Shown piece by piece: positions 54,101 through 64,000 of a DNA stretch of 64,000 nucleotides. This DNA comes from Takashimella koratensis (Eukaryota > Basidiomycota > Tremellomycetes > Trichosporonales > Tetragoniomycetaceae). The position numbers and the translations under genes were made by a program. Below the pieces are notes generated by a model that saw only the letters and a program-made list of their open reading frames with translations, did not search any database and had not been told where the DNA came from. The number at the start of each line of letters is the position of its first letter. The stretch's first letter is position 1. The stretch lies in contig BCKT01000008.1 of NCBI GenBank assembly GCA_003116875.1, positions 248,001 through 312,000 of the forward strand, given 5' to 3'.

Positions 54101-56890
54101 GCCGGACAAAGTCTCTTTCCGTGTAGATAACCTCGTTGATCGCTTCTTGTCTTTTCTTCTCAGTATCATCGACGCTATCCAGAATCTCCTGTGAGACCGA
54201 ATGGATCCATAGCGTTCCTGTCTCCTTGACATCGTCAAGCATCGCCTCTTCGCTGACCTTGCGGGTAAGCACTGGCTGGGGCTTCATATTGAGTCGCTTC
54301 ATCTGCTCAAGGCGGCGGGGACAGTTGATTGAGTAGCACAGCTGTTCTCGAGAACACGTCGGCGAGTAACAGTCCGTCAAGAGCGTGAAAACACCAACGG
54401 GCAGGTCGTCGTCCGAGTCGCCGGTCATCCCATCGCTTGGCGCAATGTCCATCGGCGCACTCAGACCCGGGCTAACTTTGTTGAGCACCTGCGACGGGGA
54501 GCCCGCACCGTGCGCTAGGCTGGTCGACGAGGTCCCGGGGGTGGTGTTGAAGAACGACGTCTGGGACTCGGACGTCTGAATCGATGGGGATCCTGAATCG
54601 GCAGTGTACTTCGCCGGTCGCGTCATTGCCAGAGGGTTGGAGTGAGCCCCCGCCGACGACGGTCTCGATAACCCCATGTGGTCCGAAGACGGACTATCCG
54701 TGATGCCATTCTCGAACAAGGGTGCGACTAGCCGCTCTTTGAACTGATAAATCTCATTCGGCGTGTCTCGCAACCTGTGGGCGTAAGTGACGTCGTGGAA
54801 GAACTTTTGCGCGTCGAGGGCTCGGCCCAGTAACAATGCGAGGTTACGGTCGGGGGTTTTGATGATATCGGCGATGATGGAGACGGCTGTCCGGCCCTCG
54901 AAAGAGTCCTTGTAGCTGATCCCGTCCTTGTCCAGGTCGGAGAGCATGATCAATTGCCTGAACGCCTCGGCGACGCGCGAGAGCAGGGCAGGGTAGATGT
55001 GGGGCATGGCGCGGAGAGCAGCTTGTCGTGCCGACGAGCTGTTACGATGTAGCGAGGGCTTGGAGGTGAGTGGCGATGGGTTTCCGAGACGAGACGACCC
55101 GTGGCCTACAGATCCCGACCGGATCGCTGTCACCACGTCTCTTCGGCTGTTGGACGTTCCGCTAAACGACGTCGCGCGGTGGTCGATCGAGTTGGACGGA
55201 GGTGCTGCACCAGGCGGTAACGATGAATCCTGCGATGTCCCGTTGAGAAGCGGTAAGGATTGCGTCGAGTCGAGCGATTTCCGACCCGATAGCCGCCGGA
55301 ACGCATGGGTAGCAAACCCATTCGTGTCTGACCCCGTGGGTGTGGACGGAGACGCCAACGGTGAGTCTGATCCGCCGCCGACTGGTGAATGCTCAATCTG
55401 CGACAACGCCGTCATCCTCTGCCCTCCACCAACGGTCGTGTAGTTGCTGCTGATAGACGAGTCTGACGGCATGCGCGTATGTGTCGACCTGGACGATACG
55501 CTCGAGACCGAAGCCTGACGATTCTCGATCGCTCGTCGCCCTGGGGGCTCAGACGGGGTACGCCCTGGACACGTGGGGTCAGCTAAAACTGCGGAAACCC
55601 GCGGTCCATCAAATCATTCTGCTACGGTCGCAAGGAGCTAGTGAAAAACTCACGGGGCACCTCGTTTCCTCCTGACCAGGGCCCATCTAACAGGCCTAAA
55701 TCCCCACTGCTTCTCTGCGGGATCCCGGGGATATCGTCGAGCGGTCCTGATGAGCGCTTCTCCATGGTCATATTGCCCATGGAGCGGATGTAGTCTGGCG
55801 GTGGGGACAGGATACGGTCCTGGCCAGGCGCCGAGGCCTCGGGAGGAGATCGCGTGTAGGCGCCCGTGTTAACGGATGGTCGTCGTGTGGGAGAGTTGGT
55901 CGACGGCTGAGAATTGGGTGTCGTTGATCCAAGCGATGTGCGGCTGCGCGATGGCCCTGCAACCTGTGCAGCAGCCTGGGTCGACCCAGCCCGCGGAGGG
56001 AAGACGGACGATGCGGGGGAAGGCAGGACACCGCCGTATGCGTCAGAGCTCGCAGGGATGACAGGAAGCCGGTCCACTGCTGGTCGTGAAAACCCATTCG
56101 ATGAAGCCCCTGTTTGCGAAGCGTGAGAACCGCTCGGTAGTCGCGTAGGCGCGGAAAGGTTCAACGGTGGAGAAACGGGGTTGGGGTTGGGGGAGTAGAC
56201 TGATCCTGATGACGCAGAGTAGTTTGATGGAGTCAAGGATGTTCGACGATCGCGATATGTCTCCTGCGACGGGGCAGTGTCAGCAGGTGACCTCTGGGCG
56301 AGTATAGCAGATGTATGAGTAGGAATTGTGTGTAAGATCTCACTCACCTGTGCATCGTAGCCCGACGACCCGTACGCCTGCGGGCCTGTTGGCCGGCCGT
56401 AGGCATCGTACCCTCCTCGAGAGGAGTACATCTGATCTGCACTGAGTGAAGACTGCGACGTGTAGCCCGCTGGCGGAGCGGGGCGCGCCGCTGGTGCGGA
56501 TGCCGAGGGAGCGTAGCCCTGGCCCGGTGGGTAAGACGGCTGTCCGATGAGCGGCGCCGACTGGGAGGGGTATCCAGCTGGGTAAGACGATGGAGGCTGG
56601 TGAGCGTGGTGAGGGGCAATGGGGTGTGGATGGCCGTGCCCATGCAGCGGCTGGTGGTGCGGGTGAACACCGGGGATGTGGGCATGGTGGGGGTGAAGTT
56701 GAGAGCTACCGCTGCTACTGCTCCCGCCGGCGGATGGTGCCGGTCCAGCGGAGGCAGCACCTGATGGTGCTCCGGGACCGAGGTGATGCCCGCCCGCTGG
56801 TCGACCGAAAATGTTCTCAAACACCTCGTTGCGCGTACTCGCCGTCGGCTGCTGACGCCCCGGGCGCGACCGTGGCCCGGACGGCGGCAT
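51165..56890 (-). CDS. ROM2: Rho1 guanine nucleotide exchange factor, Rom2 type
   Basis: Multidomain RhoGEF that activates Rho1 in the cell wall integrity pathway. Start MPPSGPRSRPGRQQPTASTR, followed by a very long Pro/Ser/Gly/His-rich region (including many His-Pro-His-His units) to about 55000. Then a DEP domain ('PHIYPALLSRVAEAFRQLIM', 'GRTAVSIIADIIKTPDRNLA' and 'LRDTPNEIYQFKERL'). The DH domain is 'EILDSVDDTEKKRQEAINEV', 'IYTERDFVRHLEYLRD' and then 'YLTKPTTRLGRYPLLLEAVL'. The PH region holds 'VHKGPVKKRGG' and 'ADLIAFLFDHAFLLVKPKWV'. The CNH (citron homology) domain closes with 'ITCISPY', 'RMIYGTEEGVYFSNLRDPKL' and 'FAFYVNKNGWRSRP'. About 140 residues of Pro/Gln/Gly-rich tail follow. DEP-DH-PH-CNH is the Rom1/Rom2 order. 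More than ten introns are present. A TATATA-like box lies at about 57139-57146, some 250 nt upstream. Confidence 0.9.
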
Positions 56891-57907
56891 GGCTGGGTTC
56901 GTTGGACGGTGAGTGTGGAAAGTGGGAGTGGACGGGATGGGAGTCGGGGGTGGGGTGGGGTGGGGTGGAGAACGGTGTGAGCGGCGCGTGCGGAGCAGAG
57001 GACGGGCCCGTCGTCAGAGGTCGAGAGGACACGCAGGGGTTGGGCTTATCGCACAATAGGTGATGCGGTAGGTTGTCGAGGGGAAGGCAGGAGGGGGTGG
57101 GAAGAGGTGAGGCAAGGCGAGGGCGCGGGTGTGGTGCTATATATGGGCCGGTGCTAGATTTGTTCCGTGCGCGCGGATGTGGATGTGGATTGTGGATGTT
57201 ATGAATGGGTTGTTTGGGTGTATGGCGTTGATGTCGTTGCCTCCCGCTCGTCGCGTTTATCCTGGTCGATGTTAGAGTCGTCCTCCTCGGCGTGAGATTG
57301 TGTCGGTGCTGCGAGGCGGGCTCGCAGGGATGGTCTCAGGTGAAGTGGGAGAGGACAAGTGGTGCCGAGGATGGATGGAGGCGGGGTGTGCTTGGTGGAT
57401 GGGATGGTCCGTGGGGATGTAGGATGGTAGGATGGTAGAAGGTACACTAAGTAGGATGGAGCAACCGTTCCAGGTCATGTGCAACCCACCCGCATGAAAA
57501 AAAAAAACATCCCTCCTTAATCCCCGCTAATGGTCTCACCCCATTCCTAATCCCCCGCTGGGTCACTTTGTAATCCCATTTCCTAATCCGCTGTTGTTTG
57601 GCAACCGAGTGGACCCGAGATTGTGGCGCTCGATTGCATGGGAGAATTTAGATTCACAGCTCCGGGCCATCCATCGCTCCATGTACCCTCCCCTCCCCAC
57701 TCAAATCGGTATGCTTAACTCGTCTCTCCCAGTCCTACGCCAATGTCCGTGTGCATAGCCATGGACGGTATGTAGATCCAGATCGCCCAAATCATGTACC
57801 ATTAAAAGTTTTTTTACATCTCGTGAGATCCTCCATCACCCTGAAAGATCGCTCCTCAAGCACACCCCTCTTCCCGCCATCACATACGTCCCACTCAATA
57901 TCCTCGC
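56891..57907. other. Intergenic region between the RhoGEF and arrestin genes
   Basis: This kilobase between two minus-strand genes has G/T-rich sequence to about 57450, a TATATA-like box at 57139-57146 and an A run at about 57496-57507. It probably contains the RhoGEF promoter and the arrestin 3' region. No exon was recognised. Confidence 0.5.
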
Positions 57908-60900
57908 CTAATTCCCATGGACACCTCCACCTCCTGCCCCACTCCCTGACCCACCTCCACCTCCACTTCCACTTCCACTCCCACTATCTTGCCCCAGCCT
58001 CACTCCAAACGGGGCAAACGGGTTCTCCCCACTAACTCCCGTCATCGGCGGGGGCGACGCAACTCGAGGCATCGTCATGATCGTCGACGTCCTCTGTTGA
58101 CCATTTGCGCTCGCTGAGGGACCATTACCCACGGCGGTCAAGATGGAGTCTCCGCCTCCTGAACCCTCAGTCACTGGCGACAAGAGGTTGATGTATTCCT
58201 GTGGCGGTTTCGCGGGCAGCGGGGGCGGCGGTACAGCTGCTGCAGCCGAGTGGATCCCTCGAAGCGCAGACGCGGCAGTCGGTGCTTGTCGTGAAGCGTC
58301 ACGAACGAACGGGTTGTACGGCTTGCCGGCGGTGCTGGCCTCATCGGCCGGGACGACACCATCGAATGTTCCACTGACTGCACGGGCTTTCCCTGCCTTC
58401 ACCGAGTGATCACGGAACGGGTTAGGCGATACCTGCGGTGGAACGGGAGGAGACGTTGGTGGTGCCCCCGATGTCGAGAGGGACATGCGGTGATTGACTG
58501 CGTTCTGAGCCATCTCGAATCGCTGTTTCTGGAGCTGTTTCTCCTCTTCAGCACTCATGAACCCTGACCCGCTTCCTCCACTCCCGCTTACACCACCTCC
58601 ACCGCCGCTCACCGCCCCTCCACCACTCCCACTCCCACTCGCTACTCCAACTGCCGGGGTGTAAAGCGACCTCGGCGACCCGCCATCCATTGTAGCTCCC
58701 ATCTGCATGGACCCCGAAGGCCCTCCACCTGCCTCGAACGGCGGTGGGGGCGGCGACGACAACCTCGCTCTAGCGACTTTCGATGTTGCTTCTTCGTATC
58801 TCCTTCTCATCATCTCTTTCTCCTCCTCGGCGGTCATATGCTTCGCTTGGGTGGTGAACGACGAGCTACCCGGCTGGGGACTGAACGGAGGCGGAGTACC
58901 AGGTGGTGGAGTACCTGGGATACCTGGGGTTCCGGGGGGACTAGCAGCAGCGGCGGCGGCGGAGACTTTACGCTGCGCATCTTCGTAACGACGTTTCATC
59001 ATCTCTTTCTCTTGCTCTGCAGTCATGTACCCGGTCGATGGAGCCGCACCGAGCCCAATACTGGCCGATCCCATACGGACATGAAGCGGCGGCGAAGTAG
59101 GCGCTGGAGCGAACCCAGATCCTGATCCAGAACCAGAGGCAACCGGACTCCCAGACGGCACGGGCGATCCTCGAGGCGGGACTTGGCCTTGCGCCCTGGC
59201 AACGCGCTGTTGAGCCTCTTCGAACCTCTTCCGCATCGCTTCCTTCTCCTCCTCTGCCGACATATACGCCGCGACCTGGGGCTTGGATGTGGGCTGCGCC
59301 TGTGTGGACGGTCCAGGGGTTGCCGATGGTGGGAAGATGGCGTCGTACGGAACGGGCCCATCTTTGCTCGTCCCGTTGATTTGGGAACCGTTCACAGTTG
59401 TCTGTTTACTTCCAGAGGGCGCAGCAGACCCGTCTAAGTGTGACCCGCTTGGGGATCCAGGCACGGTCGACTGGCTAAGCGACCGCATGTGGCTGTCTCG
59501 ATTCGAGATGGCCATCTCGTACCTCAGGCGCTGCTTCTCCTCCGCGGCCGTCATATATCCTGGCCCCGAACCGTTGCTCCCAGACGCGATAGGAGGTGGG
59601 GGTGGGCCCGTTTCGGCTGTCGTCGGGTTTGTGCTCGTGCTAGCTGTACCTAACGCCGAGCTGCGGTCCGCTGAGTGTCCCGAGGAACTCGCCAGTGCGG
59701 ACTTTGAGATAGCCGGAGATGCAGCACGGCTCTTCGAGACCTCGATTGCTGGAGGTGGAGCGGTGGTAGCTGGTGAATCCGTCGCAAGCGATGAGGAACC
59801 CGCAAATGTCCCTGAAGCGACTCTCCGATGAGCCTCCTCAAACCGTTTCTTCTGTTGCTCCTTCTCTTCCGCTGCTGACAGGTACTCGGTCGGCATTGAA
59901 GGCGGTGGCGGCGGCGTGGCCAAGACTAATGGTCCAGCGCCTCCCACTGCCGCCAACGGCAATCCACTGCCACTCGCTTTCGAAGTCCCCGCGCTCGGGG
60001 TCGCCCCTGGAGGCGGGGTATTCGCTACCGGTCGGTTACTATACGACGACACCGGTCTGGACGGGGCAGCGTATTCTTCGCCAGCAGGTTTGATCGGTCG
60101 AGGCGGCGCATACTCGGGCGGGGCGATATCGTCCATCCCAATCGCGTCAAGAGGGACACCCGAGGCGTGCTGGGCAGCAGCGGCACGGGCACGCGCTTGG
60201 TCGTAGAGCTGTTCTTTCTCGTTGCCTACCGTCGGGGTCCATGCGGACGGTGGGGTTGGACGCGACGCGCTGCCTGATGAGCTCGGTAAGCGAGGTGACA
60301 TGGGTCCGGGAGGGGAGAGGAGGCCGTCGCTTAGTCGGTGGTTCCCAACAACAGGTGTAGTCGGCGTGGGAGAGATTGGTGACGCCTGGTTTTCAATCAA
60401 TACTTGTCATATGGATATCAAGTCATGAGCAACGGTCAAGCACTCACCAGACCCGTGCCGTCCTCTCGGATCGCCGAATTCAAATTCAAATCCCATCTTC
60501 CAAACGTCGCCGCAGTGGCCGTCGACAATCTCCGCGCTGCATCATAGCCATCTCCATGCCCCATCTCAGATTGGGAATACCTCTCGAACCCTGCTTCGCC
60601 TTGTCCGTTCGTTGGCGAGGCTAACGATCCCATCGAGTTTCTGGACTCTAAACTCCTGGGGACCGATCCGGAGCGAGATAACCTCGGTGTGGGGCTGGGG
60701 ACGGGGAACGAGACGGGTGGCGGAAGTGGAGGTGGTCTACCTTGGGAGTTGGGCATGGTCGAGTACATTCGTTCAGCTGGATACCGTTGACCTCCAAATT
60801 CGTTATTTGCCATCGCTGGAGTTCCGTGCGTCATCGTCGTCGCTGTGGTCGTGGTCGTAGTGGTCGTGCTTGAAGATTTCCGGCGAGAAGGGTCTCGTGC

Positions 60901-62277
60901 AACGAATCCTTGGATAGGCTGGTTGGACGATTGAAATCCGGGTTGGTTAGGAGGTTGGAAGCCATGCTGCCCAGAGGGGCCTGATGGAGGGCGGAAAGAG
61001 TTGTTGTATTCGCCAAATTGTTGGGGAGGCTGGTAGCCGCCTGATCCGGGGCGAGGCCGGGGGTCGGGAGACTGGCGCGGACCAGGGCTGGAGGCGGTGG
61101 ACCGCGTTTGACTCGAGCCAGCGGGTGTGGACAGTGGTGGACACAGTGCGTCGAAATGACCAATGTCCCTATAGTTCTGTCAGTTCTCGCGAGTTTCCGA
61201 CCTTGATCAAATCAGAGCATCAGCTTACCTGATGGTTTGCTGCGTCGCGGTACGTGGAAGTGGACCCAAGATACACCGAATCCCGGGCATGACCACTTTC
61301 CCTTGCAACCCCTCGCAAACCGCCTCGACGACGCACTCGTGTGAGATCTCAAACGTCCGAGCGTTCTTGACAGTCACTGACAGCTTGTCCGACGGGACGA
61401 CCACATCCAGCCTCGCGCTCTTCTCTGACCCGCTGCCCATGGTCTCGTTCAGGACGGCGCGGGACGAGGCGATCGTGCGCCGCCGGACCTGAGGCGGGGG
61501 CGGGGCTTTTGATTTCTTCGGCTTGGCGGCCCCTGGGTCAACGGGGGCAGGGAAAACGGTGACTACCTCCACGAGGTGACATTCGAACCCCTTTAGGCGG
61601 AACGGATGTGGGTTGGCGGATTTCAGTGTCGCCGTGAGCACCATTTTGTCTGTTGGTCCAAAGGCTACGCCGGGGCGCTCGACGAAAAGAGAAACTGTTC
61701 CACCCGAACCCTGGACAGACCGACCCTCGGGCGTGTTGTACAAAGGCCATCCCGCATGTAGCTCGTGCTTCACGATCCGCAGTGGCTCCGAGACCTTCAT
61801 AATTGGCGCTGCTTCCTTCTTGAAGATCCCGCCCTTGGCCTTGTAGCACAGCGCGGCGACGAGCTCGTACCGGACGCCTCCTGCACCCTTGCCGCCGTCG
61901 AACGAAGGTGGGATTGCCTCGGGAAGGGGCAAGTTGAACTTGAAGTCTGTGGTATCGAGGGATTCGAACTCTCTTCCCGCCGCCGCTGACCATACCGTCA
62001 GGACGGGCCCGATATGGTCCCAGGTCGGGCCAGCGCTGTCTTTGCTCGAGCCCGCGGAGTTGGAAGAGGGAGGGAGGAGAGGCGGTTGTTCGAATTTACG
62101 AATCTCGACTCGGACCCATTTCGCTTTGATGGCTGATACTCCGACTCGAAGCTCGACGGTCCCGCTCACCGAGGCGGGCGGGCGGTTGGGATCCGCCGGG
62201 ATGCCTGGGAAACCCTGGACAAACGGGAGGTGCGGCGGAGCACGGAGCGATAGCCTCGCCGGCCCGACGACGGACAT
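57908..62277 (-). CDS. Arrestin-like trafficking adaptor with six AEEEK helix repeats
   Basis: Start MSVVGPARLSLRAPPHLPFV. The first exon (about 350 residues) has the arrestin N- and C-fold: 'GTVELRVGVSAIKAKWVRVE', 'FNLPLPEAIPPSFDGG', 'ISHECVVEAVCEGLQGKVVM' and 'GIRCILGPLPRTA'. Two further exons are Pro/Ser/Gln-rich. The last, intronless 800-residue exon carries six copies of a 23-residue helical motif with core (Y/F/H)(M/L)(T/S)A-E-E-E-K-(E/Q)...R-(F/Y)-E, at about 59831-59895, 59510-59563, 59208-59270, 58974-59034, 58788-58845 and 58506-58563. PPEY (a PPxY motif) occurs near the N-terminal end of that exon, and NPF occurs three times at the C-terminus before a Gly/Ser-rich tail. Fungal alpha-arrestins use PPxY to recruit Rsp5 ubiquitin ligase, and NPF binds EH-domain endocytic proteins, so a role in cargo ubiquitination and endocytosis is inferred. 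The repeats are unfamiliar to me. Confidence 0.8.
58506..59895 (-). repeat. Six dispersed coding repeats (AEEEK motif) in the arrestin-like gene
   Basis: Six helical units, each about 23 codons and separated by 60-100 codons of Pro/Ser/Gly linker. Conserved positions are an aromatic or His residue, M/L, T/S, A, E/A, E, E, K, then later R-F/Y-E and a hydrophobic residue. They are related at protein level and partly at DNA level (shared CTTCTCCTC-TCGGCGGTCAT pieces). Copy 2 has a shortened second half. Confidence 0.75.
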
Positions 62278-62683
62278 GAAGGTGAGGTAGGGGCGAGGTG
62301 GTAGGTGTCGATGAAGAAGTTGGGGGAGGGATCAAGATGCAAGTCGTGTGAGCGAACCCTCGGGGAGCCGGCGAGAACGACTGCGCCCGGAGCAGGTCAG
62401 CGGTGATGGTGTAGACTGCGCAGTAGCTCGTTTGCTCTGATAGGCGCGGGTGGGGGTCGGCGACGTGTTCCGGATCGTACGAGGGGCGTGGATGCTGTCT
62501 GTGAGCTGATTATAGGAGTGTCAAGAGTGCGAGGTGTTTGTAAACAGTGAACAGAGCAAGAGGAGGAAGGAAAAGGGCCAGACCTGGACACGGGATGCAA
62601 TCGACATCATCGTCTAAGGGTTCTTTCTGTTTTACTCAAATACACACAGATCCAAACAGCCATTCTACTCAACATAATCCCCG
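62278..62683. other. Arrestin promoter region
   Basis: A 406-nt interval between the arrestin start codon and the end of the next minus-strand gene. No exon, repeat or RNA gene was recognised. Confidence 0.4.
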
Positions 62684-63180
62684 TTACAGCTCCCTCCAGA
62701 CCAGTTGGCCGTCGGGGACAAGCTGCCCGGTCCCCTCTTCCCCCTCCCCCTCCTCTTCAGTCCCTCGCTTCTCAACATGCACCTCTCCCTCTCCACCGCC
62801 TACAGGTCCACCACATAGATTCCAAAACCTCACGCTTTTCGACTCTCCACACGCCCTCGTCCAGTCCCCTGTCCCATCATCTTGGCTGAGATCCACTTCG
62901 CCTTTCGCAAAATCATGTATCGAGCCACTTTTGACACCCCCTCCAAAGCGGCGTGACCAGGCTTGGCAGGGGTATATACGATACCCGCATTGGGCGCGGA
63001 TGCATCGTCGTTGGTAGGGGATCAGGCCGCGGGGGCAGAGGAGTCGGAGAGAGACGAAGGAGAGGATGAGAGCGGCAAGGCAAGCTGCGACGCCTGTGAA
63101 CGCGGTCAGAGGTGCAACATGTGGAGGAGGAAATCATGTCACGGACCTGCGGCTGACAGAAGAGGAGAGGATAGAGCCAT
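62684..63180 (-). CDS. Small single-pass membrane protein
   Basis: Two exons. The first gives MALSSPLLSAA and the intron (non-consensus donor GTCCGT, CTGAC branch) lies just before GVAACLAALILSFVSLRLL, which is one membrane segment. It is followed by cysteines at 'LLCPRG', 'RRCIRAQCGYRIYPCQ', then a charged Gly/Glu-rich tail ending PDGQLVWREL. TAA at 62684-62686. The upstream gene at 63383-63793 has the same plan with the intron at nearly the same place, so the two may be a tandem pair. The function is unknown. Confidence 0.5.
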
Positions 63181-63382
63181 GGTGCCCTTGTTCAACCAAC
63201 TGAACCCTTCTTATATGATGGTCACGATTGTAATGACAATCTCAACAGCTGGTCCTAAAGAAGACATAGGATGGCTAACGGGTGATACATCACAAAGGAC
63301 GAGACCTCTCGTGTTTCACCTTTCCACCTCAACGTTACACCGTCGACTATCCAGAACGTCTCCCGCCTTTTCGTCTGGGGTA

Positions 63383-63793
63383 TTATCTACCGCCTTGATT
63401 GCCGGACCACGGTTCGAGCATCAACTCCCCTTGGATCGGTTTCCTCCCCAACGGCCACCACGATTTCTTTGACCTCGTACAGTCTTCGGGAAACGCATGT
63501 TGATATCCATATGATCCCTTTTCGTAAGGCATGGCATCTTGCTGTGGTTTGAAGATCCGATGATGGCAGACTCGACAGTACAGGTCGTTGCACATGCAGC
63601 AGCAGCAGCCAAACCGCATCCCGAGGAGCGTCAGCAGGCATAGAAGGAATGCACCGCCGGCTGCGACACCGATGACTGTCGGAAGTTGGGTCAGTTCCGG
63701 GTTCTAGATAAAAGTTACGACTGGGCAAAGGGTACCAAAGTCGAAAAGCTTACCGATCCCGGTGGTGCTAGAGCTAGGAGTGGAACCAGTCAT
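63383..63793 (-). CDS. Small single-pass membrane protein with Cys-rich juxtamembrane patch
   Basis: Start MTGSTPSSSTTGI in exon 1, then an intron with a CTGAC branch, then VIGVAAGGAFLLCLLTLL (one membrane segment) directly followed by 'MRFGCCCCMCNDLYCRVCHH'. The four consecutive cysteines next to the membrane could be palmitoylated or could bind metal together with the C-x-x-C pair. The tail is basic then ends EPWSGNQGGR. The Ser/Thr-rich lead plus GVAAGG membrane segment resembles the end of Wsc/Mid2-type sensors, so an extra 5' exon may exist. The frame is open upstream to about 63910, and a donor-like GTGAGT on the minus strand near the window edge (about 63980) hints at a further exon, so the start is uncertain. 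Confidence 0.45.
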
Positions 63794-64000
63794 GGGCTCG
63801 GTCTCGATTGATGATTTAATGAGCAACATGACAAGTATGTGGGCTTTCACCAAGTCGCGAAGAGTTTCAAAGACGAAGACAACCAACAGTCTCTCTCCAT
63901 CCTGTTTCATCGAACCTCACGTCCACAAGCTGTTTACGATGTTGAAGCCATGGGTATGAGAGTAAGAGTTGGCCAACTCACTTGCTTGCACAGAACGTGA

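Overview
This 64 kb window is nuclear DNA from a basidiomycete yeast, most likely a tremellomycete (Cryptococcus, Kwoniella or a relative). Genes are packed on both strands and mostly broken by many introns of roughly 40 to 125 nt with GTRNGT donors and a CTGAC branch point shortly before the acceptor. The proteins are those of a complete eukaryote: a PKA catalytic subunit, Cdc20, Alg14, Zip4/Spo22, a Rom2-type RhoGEF and a DCAF6-like WD40 protein. I found no tRNA, rRNA, transposon, CRISPR array or viral gene. CDS spans run from start to stop codon and include introns; internal splice sites were read by eye.

Layout. 0.3-7.2 kb: Zn2Cys6 regulator (+), 2OG-Fe(II) oxygenase (-) and NCS1 nucleobase permease (+). 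The last two are divergent over a short promoter holding a palindrome of the kind Zn2Cys6 proteins bind, so this looks like a small uptake and catabolism cluster. 7.6-14.5 kb: three poorly characterised genes on the minus strand, one with a duplicated exon module. 15.8-17.9 kb: three tandem intronless genes for small proteins with one membrane segment and a C-terminal coiled coil, apparently one family. 18.8-20.9 kb: PKA catalytic subunit, followed by about 4 kb with no convincing gene. 24.9-28.4 kb: FHA-domain protein with an acidic middle and a tail anchor.

29.3-34.2 kb: ZIP4/SPO22 meiotic protein. 34.4-39.2 kb: ALG14, an LRR protein with a C-terminal F-box-like segment, and a four-pass membrane protein. 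39.2-44.4 kb: a large predicted mitochondrial protein divergent from CDC20. 44.8-49.9 kb: DCAF6-like protein and an Old Yellow Enzyme with repeated promoter motifs. 51.2-56.9 kb: Rom2-type Rho1 exchange factor. 57.9-62.3 kb: an arrestin-like protein with six copies of a short charged helix motif, a PPxY motif and NPF motifs. 62.7-63.8 kb: two small single-pass Cys-containing proteins that may be a diverged tandem pair.

The most distinctive items are the six-repeat arrestin, the membrane/coiled-coil trio, the double CCG-N3-CGG palindrome in the permease/oxygenase promoter, the repeated CTTACTCA element upstream of the Old Yellow Enzyme gene, and a stop-free 72-nt intron in the mitochondrial protein gene.
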